In this document: one piece after another, positions 24,999-37,518 of the stretch
How positions within the stretch are numbered: position 1 is the stretch's first letter
Layout: the number at the start of each line of letters is the position of its first letter
Source of the DNA: Salvia splendens
Lineage: Eukaryota > Streptophyta > Magnoliopsida > Lamiales > Lamiaceae
Direction of reading: 5' to 3'
Length of the DNA: 64,000 nucleotides
NCBI RefSeq assembly: GCF_004379255.2
Contig: NC_056037.1
Span: 16,874,902 to 16,938,901, forward strand
Notes under the pieces: generated by a model
The model's database searches: none
What the model saw: the letters and a program-made list of their open reading frames with translations, nothing else
Told to the model about the DNA's origin: nothing
Translations under genes and position numbers: made by a program

Positions 24999-25373
24999 TA
25001 GTTATAGCATCTCCAGCGAGTGTAGTTTGTTACCACTCCACTAGATAATTAAAAATAGGTGATGTCAAGTTAAGTGGATAGATAGAGTTATCTTTATCAC
25101 ATTTAGTTAGAATAAACGCATTTATTTAGTAGTGTCATCAAAAAGTCTGCTTTCGTACTCATATTTTATTATTATAAATAAATTTAATATTCTTTCTGAA
25201 TATTACTTGTATTTTTTATTTTAGATCATAAATTTAAAATTAAAATTTAATATAATTAAATTAATATTTTAATTTTAATAAAAAATTATTTAATAATGAA
25301 TGCTTAGTTAAATTTAATAGGTTAATTAAATACCTTAATTCTTACTTAAAATAAAAATAATTTAAATGACTTA

Positions 25374-25796
25374 GAGCATCAGCAATGGCGCCCGTCCCTG
25401 CGGAATTCTGACCGGCATGCCGGAATTCCGCGACGGGCGTCCGCCATTGTGCATGATATGCACGGATACGGAATTCCGCCGAGGACGGGCGTGCGGACGT
25501 CCGCACGAAACGTTGACTCCACGGACGTCCGCGCGGAATTCCCGTTTATTGCATTAAATTTTTTTCTCTATTTGTGTCAAAATTTTAATTCCGTAAATTG
25601 TTTAATTCTGGAAATTATTTAATTCTCGAAATTGTTTAATTTGTGAATTTGTGGTTTTTTTAATTGTGAGAAGTCCTTCGGGAAGTCCTTGCGGATGTCC
25701 GCCACTGTGCAGTGGGAAGTCCTTATGATGTGGCAGTGCAATGGAAAGTCCGTATAACGTGGCAGGAGATGTTTTTGGGAATTCCGCGCGATGCTC
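25374..25796. mobile_element. Short PIF/Harbinger derivative
   Basis: It begins TTA then GAGCATCAGCAATGGCG and ends GCGCGATGCTC. It shares the phrase gactccacggacgtccgcgc (as complement) with 51490-51515, and an 'aattttaattccgtaaattg' stretch with the transposase-bearing element at 49750-51663, so it looks like a deletion derivative of that family. The right TTA copy is worn. Confidence 0.6.
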
Positions 25797-25799
25797 TTG

Positions 25800-26560
25800 T
25801 AACGAACCAAAACAAAATAGGGTGAATAGTTGATAGAAGAAATATATAAATAGAATTCATGTTCTATTTTTTTTTATCCTGTTTCGATTATACTTCAATA
25901 GGAAAATTTATCCAACAAAATGTCATGCCGATTCTACAATCTTAGTACGCCGTAATTGGGTTTCAAGTTCAAATTCTACAATGGAAAAAATTATTTTAAT
26001 CAAAAAAATGTTATAGAACAAAAAGGGCAAGAACGAATTTTTTTAATAGGTTAAGATCAAGTTAAGTTAAAACGATTCCGCATTAGGTAATGAGAGAATA
26101 TTTTAATAGCATGTTGCAATTTAATATTTACGATTTGGGATTTCTGTGTCCGACATTGGTATTTGAAGAGTGAAATCTTGATTTTTCGGAACAAAAAAAT
26201 GCAGCCGAATAAAAAGAAATGATTTTTTATGACTACACAAGCTCTTGTGTGGAAAAGGACAAATCTTTGAGGTTGAAGACGAGGATGAGACACGTCGCCA
26301 GTTTACATGAATGGAAGCTGCAGTTGCGGATAATAATTCCTTTTAGGGTTTCTTAATAAATTATCTCAGAAATCTGCTTTAAAATGACAATTAATTGCAA
26401 TTTACTATGTGAATTTGTAGTCGTCACAGTTGAGGATCCTTGACATCTTGTTTTTTGTATTTTTTTGTGAGGCAGTGGTGTTTTTAATCAGGGAAAAAAG
26501 CATTCTTTCTTGTTGGGATGTGAGTAAAAAAAAAGTAGAGTATCAGTTTGTGTGGTTCGT
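25800..26560. other. Spacer and probable promoter of the SPA gene
   Basis: AT-rich, no gene recognised. The pyrimidine-rich stretch at 26580-26675 is probably the start of the SPA gene transcript. Confidence 0.4.
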
Positions 26561-26579
26561 GTTGTTTTGTATTGCTCGG

Positions 26580-26932
26580 GCTAGACTCTCTCTCATCCCC
26601 CTCTCTTCTCTTCTACCGCTCATAATCTCTGATACTGCTTCTTGCCGCTCTCTCAACTCAAATTTCTCTCTCTAGGTATATGCATACTGTGATTTTGTGT
26701 ATGGTTTTGTGGGCGATCTGAATCTTTCCAAGCCCAAAAGGATCAATTTTGAGAGGTTTTTATGCTAACTTTTTGTGGGGATGATGTTTTCTTGATTCTG
26801 AATGGCTAAAGAAATTGTTGAAATATTGTGGATCAAGTCATTGTGGACTTGTTTATGTGTGTGTTTGTGTTTGTGTCTGTGTTTGTATCATGGGATTCAT
26901 GTAAGCATACTGATAGTGAGAGGTGGATAGCT
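26580..26932 (+). promoter_or_regulatory. 5' leader of the SPA gene, probably spliced
   Basis: A CT-rich stretch ends at CTCTCTAG followed by GTATAT (26675/26676), a likely donor. Several AG acceptors lie at 26905-26930, just before the start codon at 26933. Confidence 0.4.
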
Positions 26933-28576
26933 ATGGAGGGCTCATCTGAGTCTGGTTGGGAGAGGTCTGATAGCTCTAGGGGTTTGAATTCATCATTCTT
27001 GGTCAGGAATTCAAGAATTTTGAGGGGAGGTGCTGTCAGATTTTCAGGAGATAATAGTAGCCATGATTCTGTAAGGAAAGGGAGGCCTTGGGCTCATGTC
27101 ACTAGCCATGGGGGTGGGGGGGGGGGTGGGGGCGGGGCAGTGGCGTGTCCGGTGGAATGCAATGATGTGAGTTTGAGGAAGTGGTTGGATAACCCGGACA
27201 GGGCTGTGGATGCCCTTGAGTGCCTGCATATATTCTCTCAGATTGTGGATGTGGTGAACTTGGCTCATTCTCAAGGAATTGTACTTCACAATGTTAGGCC
27301 TTCGTGTTTTGTTATGTCCTCATACAACCGGGTGTCGTTCATTGAGTCTGCCTCTTGCTCGGACTCTGGCTCGGATTCCCCCGAGTATGGATCAAACAGC
27401 CAAATGGCTGAGTTCAAGGGCTCGCCCTCGGTTGTGCCTCCTGAGTCGCAGCACTCTAGGAGCCAGTATGCTCGTCTTGCTAGGAATCCGGCCTCACAGA
27501 TTAACTCCGAGAGCAGCTGTTTGCAGTCAAGTTCAGGTCAGGCTGTGCATGGTCCGGATGAGGCTGCCAATGAGCGAACAGCGGGGGATAAGAAGCAGTC
27601 TTTCCCGATGAAGCAGATACTGCTCATGGAGTCCAATTGGTACACCACACCAGAAGATGTTTCTGGTGATCCAACTTCGTGTGCTTCGGATATATATCAG
27701 CTTGGTGTCTTACTATTTGAGGTCAGTTGGAGTTTTCTTCGATGAATGTAGTGTGAGTTAGAATTAGCTTGTGTGTTCAGTTAAATGCAGTTTTCGAGAA
27801 GCTTACTGATATGTATATGTACACATATGAGCAGTTGTTTTGCACTTTTGATTCCCTGGAAGAGAAAAGCTCGACTATGGCAAGCCTGAGACACCGTGTC
27901 CTCCCTCCACAGCTGCTTCTTAAGTGGCCTAAAGAAGCTTCGTTTTGCTTGTGGTTGCTGCATCCGGAGCCAAGTAGTCGGCCTAAAATGAGGTGTGTGT
28001 TTGTAAATATCATGTGTATTGATTGTTGAATCAGATAATATAGCATTTCTGCTAAGTTGTCTGTTGTTGTGTCGTGTTGAACTCTTTATCTTATATGCAC
28101 CGTGAAATTCTTGAATTTGTCATGTCACTTTTAAACTGCCGGAAAATTATGCTTTGTGAAATATGAGAAAGCTCTCGCGTCAAACTTTGTAAATAGTGAT
28201 GTGCAATTCACGACCCAATGACCACTACCTTTGCTCCTGTGTAACGGAATGCAGGTGGATGGTGTATTTACTGCCATGATATTTTTCATTCAATTCCTAC
28301 CAATTAACTATGATTTCTTCGTGCTTGCTAATATCTTCTCTTGGTTGTGTGCGCTTTCATTCACCTCATTAATGGCTGTTAAGAATATTAGTATTTTGTC
28401 CCACATCGTTGATGTGACATAGCCTAGCTTAGTCTCTTGTAGTACCACCACCACCACCAGTACCACCACCACCACCACCACCACCACTACCACCACCACT
28501 ACCACCACCACCACCACCACCACCACCACCACCACTACCACCACCACCACCACCACCACCACCACCACCACTACCA

Positions 28577-28612
<36 letters not shown>

Positions 28613-31504
28613 TGCCTTGCAGCTCTACTTATGCAACAACTGCAACTACTACTACCACCCTATAGTTTCGGCTACTACTATTGCTGCCGATGTTTGAGGA
28701 AAAACATTTTTGAGAACTTTGTACCAAGCTGGACAATATAGATGTTCCAGCTTGAGGGGGGTGTTAAGAATATTAGTATTTTGTCCCACATTGGTGATGT
28801 GACATAGCCTAGCTTAGTCTATTGTACTATATATATGTGGGCTGTGTTGAGTAATAAGATACACCAAATACACTACTACCTTTTCTACTATGTCTATTTA
28901 CTTTTCCGCTTATATCTGTATTTTACTGTTCTACAATGGCCTTGTCCAGCTCTTGTTCCTAAATCTTTACCAACTCTTATTTTTCTTTCATGATATGCAC
29001 AGCGAACTGTTGCAAAGTGAGTTCTTGAGCGAACCTAGGAATGAGATAAAAGAACGTGAAGCTGCCATAGACCTTCGAGAAATGATAGAGGAGCAGGAGC
29101 TATTGCTGGAATTTCTCTTGATACTGCAACAGATGAAGCAAGAAGCAGTTGATAACTTGAATGAAACAGTATCACTTATATCCTCCGACATAGACGAAGT
29201 CACGAAGCTGCATACTTCTCTCAGGATGAAAGGTGGACTGAGCATAGATTTTGGTAAGGGTTCAGGGTCGGGTCCCAACAATGCAGATGATGATGATTCT
29301 GGTAGCTCAGGATCAAGAAAGAGAATCAGGCAGGGCCTTGATACGAGTGCCCTCGATGAATCAGAAGAACATGCAGATATACATCAGAAACCAGAGACTC
29401 ATGGAAGCTTTCTCTCCAAAAGTTCTCGGCTGATGAAGAATTTCCGGAAATTGGAATCAGCTTACTTTGTAACCAGACGCAGATCTCTAAAAACAGCGTC
29501 TCGGTCATTGGCAAGACATTCTCAAGTTAGTAGTGATGGTAGAGGGGGGTCTAATGTAGCAACTGAAAGAAGTTCCATCAGTAACCCATCGTCAAGAGAT
29601 CGAAACATTGAGCAAAAGCCAAATGGATGGATAAATACATTCCTAGAAGGATTGTGTAAATATCTTTCATTTAGCAAGCTAAAAGTTAAGGCAGATTTAA
29701 AGCAAGGAGATCTCTTAAATTCATCAAATCTGGTATGCTCCCTTAGTTTTGACCGTGACGGGGAGTTTTTCGCAAGTGCTGGTGTAAATAAGAAAATCAA
29801 AGTTTTTGAGTACAATTCAATCTTGAATGAAGATCGTGATATACATTATCCAGTTGTTGAAATGGCAAGTAGATCGAAGCTTAGCAGCATATGTTGGAAT
29901 AGCTACATTAAAGGCCAGATTGCTTCAAGTAACTTTGAAGGCGTGGTACAGGTAAACTGACATCTGTAAGCCCAAAATATGCGTATACATATGCTCCATT
30001 CTCCGATCATCACTGTTTTGCTTGGTATATTTTACAGGTATGGGATGTCACTAGGAGTCAGACTTTCATGGAAATGAGAGAACATGAACGGCGTGTGTGG
30101 TCTGTTGATTTCTCAGTGGCAGATCCAACAATGCTGGCCAGCGGTAGCGACGATGGTTCTGTTAAGCTCTGGAACATCAATCAGGCAATTCTACTTTTGC
30201 ACTTGGTGGATGTCAGCTTTGAAACTAAACGTACTAAAGCACCTAGTTATTGTTGCTTGTGGATTTAATTCTGGATGTGTAATAAGTTGTCTTTCTTACA
30301 TGGGCTGCTACTGCAGGGAGTAAGTGTTGATACCATTAAGACGAAGGCCAACGTCTGCTGTGTTCAATTCCCCTCAGATTCCGGTCGTACTCTTGCATTT
30401 GGTTCGGCAGATCATAAGATATACTACTATGATCTTCGCACCTCCAAAATGCCTCTATGTACTCTCGTTGGGCACAAAAAGACAGTGAGCTACGTGAAAT
30501 TCATTGATTCAACAACTCTTGTGTCAGCCTCCACCGATAACACTCTAAAGCTGTGGGATCTGTCGATGTGTACGTCAAGAGTTCTTGATTGTCCCTTGCA
30601 GTCATTCACAGGCCATCTGAATGTAAAGGTATCTTCCATCTCCCGCATTTGGTGTTGTTGTGGCATCTAGATATATTTGTGTCCATTTTTTTCCCGTGAA
30701 ATGTCCAAATGTACAAGCACGTGTAAACATAAAATACTGATAGTGTATCATTTCATTGCAGAATTTCGTTGGCTTGTCTGTAGCAGATGGTTATATTGCA
30801 ACTGGCTCAGAAACAAACGAGGTAATTATTTTTACCACATAAGTATTTGCTAATCCTGTGCAGTATTCCCCGTGTTTATATATAATATATCCATTGGAAT
30901 TTTTGCTTCGTGACACTTTAAATTGTTTTAGAGCTCAAACTAAATTGCCTCTGATGCACATCTCGATAGTATTTCTGATCGCTGTTTCTTAACTTAAAGG
31001 GGCACGTTAAAAGGATAACTCCTCCTGCTTATCCTAGTCGAAGGGAGGTGACTGTAGACTAGAAAGTAGGCATAACTCCCAGCCTACCAATTACCATTGA
31101 AGTCCAATTTTCGGTCGTGATCAATCTCTTCGTATATCAAAATAAGTACGATATAAGAAAGGAGCTGAGAATTGTGAAAATTGAGATTGGATGGCTATGC
31201 TGATGTTAATTTCAACCATCTCTTCATCATAACATATGTCTCAATTTCAACCATCTGATTGTTTAATGTACAAAGTCTTCATTTATTTTCTCTGATTGCT
31301 GCGCTTGTTGCATAGGTTTTTGTCTACCACAAGGCCCTCCCAATGCCTGCATTGTCGTTCAAATTCAACAGCACGGACCCACTCTCAGGCGATGAAGTGG
31401 ATGACACGGCACAGTTCATCTCATCCGTGTGTTGGCGCGGTCAGTCCTCCACCTTAGTAGCTGCAAACTCCATGGGAAATATCAAGCTATTGGAGATGGC
31501 TTGA
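26933..31504 (+). CDS. SPA3: SPA3/SPA4-type COP1-interacting WD40 protein, 7 exons
   Basis: Exons: 26933-27721, 27835-27992, 29003-29951, 30038-30184, 30317-30628, 30762-30821, 31316-31504; 2604 nt, 867 residues. SPA proteins join COP1 in the CUL4-based ubiquitin ligase that removes light-signalling factors in darkness. The N-terminal half is the reduced kinase-like region with the SPA blocks around [11 protein letters not shown]-x-Pro-Glu and Phe-Cys-Leu-Trp-Leu-Leu-His-Pro; a Glu-rich coiled coil covers about 335-400; a seven-bladed WD40 propeller runs from about 555 to the end with the Gly-His-x-Lys-Thr-Val-Ser-Tyr-Val blade. The short N-terminus places it in the SPA3/SPA4 branch, not SPA1/SPA2. 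Intron 4 begins with GC, not GT. Intron 2 (1010 bp) holds a small LTR element. The N-terminus has a nine-Gly run. Confidence 0.93.
28377..28935 (+). mobile_element. Miniature Copia-like LTR element (TRIM-like) in SPA intron 2
   Basis: TGTTAAGAATATTAG opens a left LTR at 28377 and again a right LTR at 28762; the first 60 bp of the two are almost identical. A purine tract (cttgaggggggtg) sits just before the right LTR, as a polypurine tract should. The element ends CA at 28935 and is flanked by an exact 5-bp duplication, ATGGC (28372-28376 and 28936-28940). There is no protein coding. Most of the left LTR and the primer site were replaced by a trinucleotide repeat. Confidence 0.8.
28440..28612. 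repeat. (ACC/ACT)n trinucleotide microsatellite
   Basis: About 170 bp of ACC units, with ACT variants that take over at the right end. The long valine frame on the other strand is an artefact of this repeat. Confidence 0.95.
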
Positions 31505-32132
31505 TTTCCTTAGTGCCAAATAGTCCAAGTAGAATATTCGTTGGGTCAAACATTTTTTTTGCCTTAGTTTTGTAGTGGGATAAATATATTATATATACAT
31601 ATACGTTGGCTTGACAATGCGATTCATGTTTTGGAAAAGTATATTGTAGATAAAGAGGTTAAGTGAAGAAAGAGGTTATTATTGTTGATATATTTTTGTA
31701 CATTTTTCATCCCTTTCATGTAAACTCTTAATTCTTCATCTTCCAAACTAGTTATGTATTTCCATTGCAGCTCTATATTTGGCAATATATGGTGAAATCT
31801 AACTATTTTTTCTTACTTATTCAGCAGTTGAAAAGGGAAAAAAAGAGAACACATTGCATTTCCAGGGATTAAAAACAAAAATACAAAAAAATTAAATTAA
31901 AAATTAAACGTGTGATAGTATGAATTATGACTTTATAACAGTATTATGTGGAAAAAGGGACCTACAATTACATGGCCGAAAGAAGCAATTCTCTTTTTGT
32001 ATATATGCACTAAATCTAGTTCATTATTGGTGCTTGTGGAAATGCCTAATGATTTACTGACACGTAAACTCTCGCCTCTCGTCGATTTCTCCCGCCTTCT
32101 TCCCCATTTCATATAGCAATGGAAGAGGTAAT
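31505..32132. other. 3' to 3' spacer between SPA and GT14 genes
   Basis: Two convergent genes end here, 629 bp apart. The SPA 3' UTR probably reaches about 31750. No other feature is seen. Confidence 0.5.
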
Positions 32133-34500
32133 CTAGAAACATTGAGCTTTGGTAAAATTTTCTGAAAATACTATATTACCGATGAGGCGTTGCAGCCTTT
32201 GAGCACCGGGACTCGGCCTAAGCTTGTTCCGGTTCCCCACCCTCGAGCAACGAGGTTTGCCTCCACACCAGCCACCGGGCGTGAAGCCTCCCTTTTTCCT
32301 CCCGAGTAAATGAATGTCAATCTGGTCCAACACCGGATCGTCCATTCTGAATTTACGCGCAAATGGAGCATAGCTTGCAATCATGTTTGCTGTGTCATTG
32401 ACGGATAGCGTGTGAGGATGCTGTTGTGGAGGGTTGTCCCAGGATATATAGTGCATGTCGTGGTTGACAACAGTCGGCACAAACTGTGGAGCATTGCAGA
32501 TGACGGTTTGGAAATAGCCTTCCGGGGAGGAAACAAAGTTTGAGTAGTACATCAGCAGGGTTCTTGGGAGATTATCCCAGCCCCATATGCAGTACTCCAC
32601 AAACGCACGTGATAAGATCATCCAAGCTGAACCTGAAAATTGCATTGCTACTCATTAATGAAAACTCTGATGGTAGAATGTAGTTGTGTTGACTATCTCA
32701 AGACAAAGAAATCCCCTCGTTCGCCCAAGCAAACTTCATGTTGGGGGAAAAGAAACTAGGAAAATCTAATTCTTTTCAAGTATATACATGAGATTTAGAA
32801 ATTATGGGAGGTTTTGGGATGCCCCTCTTTATATCACAAGCCCTGCTTAATACCAATAACCTTCTCCAAACCAAAGAAAATATTAGAATAAAAACTTCAT
32901 ATGAAGCAGATGAGCGTAAAATATTATACTCCCTCCGTCCCATAAAAATAGTCCACTTCTACCTTTGGTAACTTCTTTCTCTCTAATGAGGTGGACCCCA
33001 TTCATCACTAACATACTCCAATAACCTTTTCTTTCTATATCTCTCTTACTTTACCAATTATGCATTAAAACCTATGCCAACCCAAATGTCTTTATTTTTA
33101 TGGGATGTGGGGAGTATTATGTGCATGAACAGAAAGCATTCAGAAAATAAAAACAAAAAAGATTTGGTTTTCTTTCAGCAACCCCAACAACAGTAGCAGG
33201 GTGGAAATAGTTGCAAATTCAGACATCAATAACTTTAACAGATAGGCTGCAAACAAGCAAATTGACAAGATGTTCTGCTGCTGCAAACAAGCAAATTAGC
33301 CTATCATATTTGCTGCTACAAGAGAATGTCCCTCAAGAAGTCAGTTAGGTGAATTATGCAAAACTAATTTTTTGAAAGAGTAGACAGTTAAATTGTTTCC
33401 TACAATATGTTAGTATTTCACAACAATCAGAATGGACCCAAAAAAGACTTAGTGTCAAGGAAGCCAATGAAGGTGAGGAGGACACAGGACCACTGAGCAC
33501 CATTAAATTTGAGTTGATAGAATGATGATGAATAAACTAACCAGTAAACAATTTGAATGCTGTTGGTAAATTTCTTTTGGGTCCAACAGCAAATATGTCA
33601 GATTTGGTTGTCTGATAAAGTCCAGGATCTATAATCAATGGCATTGCCCTTTGAGCACTGTAAGAAAACCAAATAAGCAGGATTAGACTTAAGCAGTCTT
33701 TTCTGACCAATAAAAGATAAGCTGAAATAAGTGCACAATAGAACTTACGCTTTCCAACCTAAGTCGCTAGTGTGTTCTATAAAGTTCAGATCTCTTTTCA
33801 AATCAGCGAATGTATCAAGAAGATCTGCAAGAGGGAATCATCATGTGCATGAATATCTACTGTTCAGGTATGTGAACTCCCAAATTCACAAATGCCTAGC
33901 AATGAAACAGGGAATAAAAGAAAAGATAAACTCACCATCCTGAGTCACCAAAGGATAATCTGAAGCACTAAGGTTTATAAACCAATCCCAATCTTTATAT
34001 CTCTTTAGAAGAATGGCACATGCGTGAAGAGTATTTGCGACCATCGTGGGACCCCTATAAGTGACCATATTTGATCTGTTATTTACAATAACATTCCCAA
34101 CCTTCGTAAAAAGCGTGTGGTTTGCCACGCGAGATGTGAGTTCCCATCTCTCCTCTAAGGGCGACTCAAGATCCAAATGAACAATGTAATAGTTCCATGG
34201 ATGATACAAAGCATGAAGAGTCCTCCAAAGTTTGTCTACATCACCTTTTGATCCAGAAATCAAATAAGCAAATTTTGGAAGAGGAGGAGGAGCAAGAGGC
34301 GGAGCTTGATTCATTTTTGACTCAACAAAGCTAGAGCCATTGGAAGTGAGACGAGAAGGGAATTTTGAAAGGATAGAATTGATGGTGTGCAATGAGGACA
34401 CAAGGCCCATATTAAAGGAGGTTGCCAGGAGGAAAACACATACTAATGAACTTATAACTAGAGGGAACAACCACTTCTTCTCCATACTAAAGTACCCCAT
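32133..34500 (-). CDS. GLCAT14A: GT14 beta-glucuronosyltransferase (GlcAT14-like), 4 exons
   Basis: Exons (minus strand): 34500-33936, 33824-33749, 33657-33542, 32632-32133; all GT-AG, 1257 nt, 418 residues. It is a type II Golgi protein: a short basic N-terminus, one helix at about 11-30, a Pro-rich stem (Ala-Pro-Pro-Leu-Ala-Pro-Pro-Pro) and a Core-2/I-branching (GT14) domain from about 72 to 330. Visible blocks are Phe-Ala-Tyr-Leu-Ile-Ser-Gly, His-Leu-Asp, Trp-Asp-Trp-Phe-Ile-Asn-Leu-Ser-Ala-Ser-Asp-Tyr-Pro-Leu, Ile-Asp-Pro-Gly-Leu-Tyr and Leu-Phe-Thr-Gly-Ser-Ala-Trp. GlcAT14 enzymes add glucuronic acid to galactan side chains of arabinogalactan proteins. The Trp-Cys-Gly-Gly-Lys-Pro-Arg-Cys tail block is typical. 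The symbol marks the family; the exact paralogue cannot be fixed. Intron 3 contains a Stowaway MITE. Confidence 0.9.
32929..33114. mobile_element. Stowaway MITE in intron 3 of the GT14 gene
   Basis: TA, then CTCCCTCCGTCCCATAAAAA at the left and TTTTTATGGGATGTGGGGAG, then TA, at the right; 186 bp, no coding sequence. Confidence 0.85.
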
Positions 34501-36957
34501 TGCAAAAACTTATGATCATGAAATCCAGTGAGAAATTCTCATCAGACTTGGTTGGTTATCTATAATCTGATGGATTCAACTATTTGCACACCAGAGGATT
34601 AAATAATAATGTGCGGATAGCTGATTCCGATAGTATTGTGCAGCGAAGGTTCAAAGAAGGACCAACATCTACTTTGACTGAAATCCACTGAAGGTTCTTC
34701 AATGTTTATGAGAAAAGCTGTTGAATTTGAAACCTCCTTTACCAGAAAAAAATAACAAATCAGTAAGTTGGGATCATTAATTTGATACTGTTTACCATAA
34801 ATATCAAAAGAGGACAGCTTAAACAACTAATCACTAAACTAGCACATTACAAAAAATATACTCCTCCTATTACATTTTTATTCATCCTCGCATAATTCGT
34901 AGATTAGATGAGTGTTCGCCTAAATATAGTTATCCATGCATCAGAAATGCGACATCCGAACCTTCAAATTTAAGCCAAATCATAAGCAAACAAACAATAC
35001 AGCATATCTATGTACTTGCGGATTTCGAAGGTAACCCCAAAAATTTGAAGTGAAAGATTAGTACATGATCTCCAAAATCACAGGAACTAAATATAAACAA
35101 GTTATTAAATTTACACAAAATTATGACCAAATAAAACAATGGAGCACCAGATCACTAAAATCCAAACCAAAATCCCAATCACACGAGGCATAAAAGGCAG
35201 TCACCGCAACAATTGCATGGAGCTGAAACGATTTTAGGTCAAAAACACAGATTTCATAGAAATGAAACAACAAAAAATTCAAATCGCGAATACATAATAC
35301 AGAAATCCACGCACAAATTCATGATAGCGACAACATGCGCGCCCTACCAAGGAGAGAATCGCGGACCTGTTTTTTTTTATTGCGATGGCGGAGATCGCGT
35401 CCGCCTTGGAAAAGCCGCTGCCCAGGAGAGAGAGAGAGCGATGTATATGTACGCAGCTTAATCAGTGGCAAAAGCAGCACCAAAATGCAAAAGTCTGGTG
35501 AGTTTTCAATTGCGAAGGTGAAAATAATCTCAAAATTTCAAAATTGTGATGAGTGTGTGTGTGTGTGTTTTCTGTTGCCGCTTTGTTGGGGCAAAGAATG
35601 GAAGAGAAATTCGATAGAGGTGAGTGAATAAATATTTATAATATATAAAATGCTTAAAAAAGAAATAAATAAAATACTAATAAATATGCGTAACTGATCT
35701 GTATTATTAGATTGGGGAATGACAATATTAATGGCGGATTATGCATTAAACCGGCCACGCCTTTCTATTAATGGTTTCTTTAATTATGATTATCGCCTAA
35801 CTGCGTGCCTACGTGGCGAGCTGTGTAATAATCACCCAATTTATATCTTTATTTATTTATGGAATATAGCCGTACCATTTCTTTATTCTTTCACACACTG
35901 TCGGCGAAGGACTGTGCTAGTATATTTAATCACATAATTATCTATCTTGAAAATATATAACTAAAAATGATCTAAAATTTATATAAATTAACGACAAATA
36001 TTGGATTAGCCGGACCTTTTTACTAATGCTACTTTCGTTATTTACTCAAATTTATAGTGGTTATTTTAATAATTGTACTCCCTTATTTATGATGTTACAG
36101 ACTTACAGAGTGTATAGCTTGGCTTAGTAATAAACTAATAGGTCATTTATTAATGATATGGGTGGACGGAAATTATTAAGTTTGGTACTACTCACTCTCG
36201 ATATTAAGTACACCAACTGAATATTCACATTATAAAATATTATTGTAAAAGGTCACCAAAAAGAAAAAAGGAACTATGCCCCCCAATCATGAAAGTGAGA
36301 GTTCACAATAATGTCCTTTTTAGCTCGCAGAGGCAATATTTGATTTCGGAGGGGTAGAATTGTAAGAAGAGAATTCACTCAGCAAAAGGCAATTTCAACG
36401 CCTTAGCAGTCCTTATACTCTGGCCTGATATTATGTGACGAGATTCAGTCAGGATACGCAGTAGCCCGTTAAGGGAAGATCTAACCCACTAGCTGCTAGA
36501 AGCCCATCTCGCAAGGTTTCATACTTGTGACTGGGAGATGGAAGCAACTACACGACCGTACGCAGTAGTGCAAGAAGAGAATTCACAGCATATGTTGTGT
36601 GTTGTAACGTGTGAGTTGTATGCAAAATCTAGAAGTAGCATTGAGTTGGGGTAGATCTATTTAGATCTTATAGTTTTAGTTGATTAGTTATCTTATTTGT
36701 TGTATTTGGTTTGTTGTATGAAATGTTGACCATCATCGATAAAAAAAATATTGTTTCTTAGTAAATATTTGATTACTTAGTTGTATTTGGTTTATTGTAT
36801 GAAATATTGATCATCTTTCATTGCTTCGATAAAAAAAATCTTGTTTCTTAGTAAATTTTTGATGGTCTAATATTAATCTCCTCAGTAATCAAGAAAATTG
36901 CTTTATTACCTACGTAACCAAGAATTGTTAGACATGAGCCTTGTGATAACTCGTGTA
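34501..36957. other. GT14 promoter/leader and spacer
   Basis: On the minus strand a CAG/GTCCGC donor near 35369/35368 and a CT-rich tract at 35425-35445 suggest a leader exon at about 35370-35600. A short (TG)n run lies at 35552-35568. The rest is AT-rich; 36725-36860 contains an 80-bp imperfect tandem duplication (ttgtatttggttt ... cttagtaaat). No gene is recognised. Confidence 0.4.
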
Positions 36958-36965
36958 AACAAAAC

Positions 36966-37510
36966 CAGTGGTGTATTCAGACATTTTAAATTGGGGGTAC
37001 AAATTGTACTTATGAAACATTATATCAAAAAATAATTTATTAAAATGTAAATTAGATAAAATAAATTATGTATATATAAACTACCACAAAATAATAAAAA
37101 GGAAAGAACATAGAAAAAACTTATTATGTACTACTAATATACTCCATTCATCCGCGAATATGAGTCATGTTTTGCCATTTTTGTCCGTTCACAAATAGGA
37201 GTCTGGGTTCATTAACGAAATTAATATAACAAATAGACACAGAATAATAATTTACAACTATAGAATCTAAGTAAATAAGCATGCAAAAGCAGAGAACATA
37301 GAAAATAGAAACAGAATAATAATAAGTATACAAAAATATGGAACACAAATGGGATAATGAAGAGTCAAACTCGGGTCTCCAGCGATAGAATACAACTCGG
37401 CAACCACTCCACCACGGATGACTTTTGTATTATTGATCTCAATACTATATTACATAAACAATAATTTGGGGTACAGTGGTACCCCTTGTTCTATGCTGGC
37501 TCCGCCAGTG
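36966..37510. mobile_element. Non-autonomous hAT element, 545 bp, exact 8-bp TSD
   Basis: Left end CAGTGGTGTATTCAG, right end CTGGCTCCGCCAGTG; the complement of the right end, CACTGGCGGAGCCAG, is a terminus common in plant hAT elements. AACAAAAC flanks both sides (36958-36965 and 37511-37518) with no mismatch. Inside it is AT-rich and has no transposase frame. Confidence 0.85.
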
Positions 37511-37518
37511 AACAAAAC

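Noticed and set aside
28308..28583. Long poly-valine reading frame on the minus strand
   Set aside because: It is only the translation of the ACC/ACT microsatellite inside an intron.
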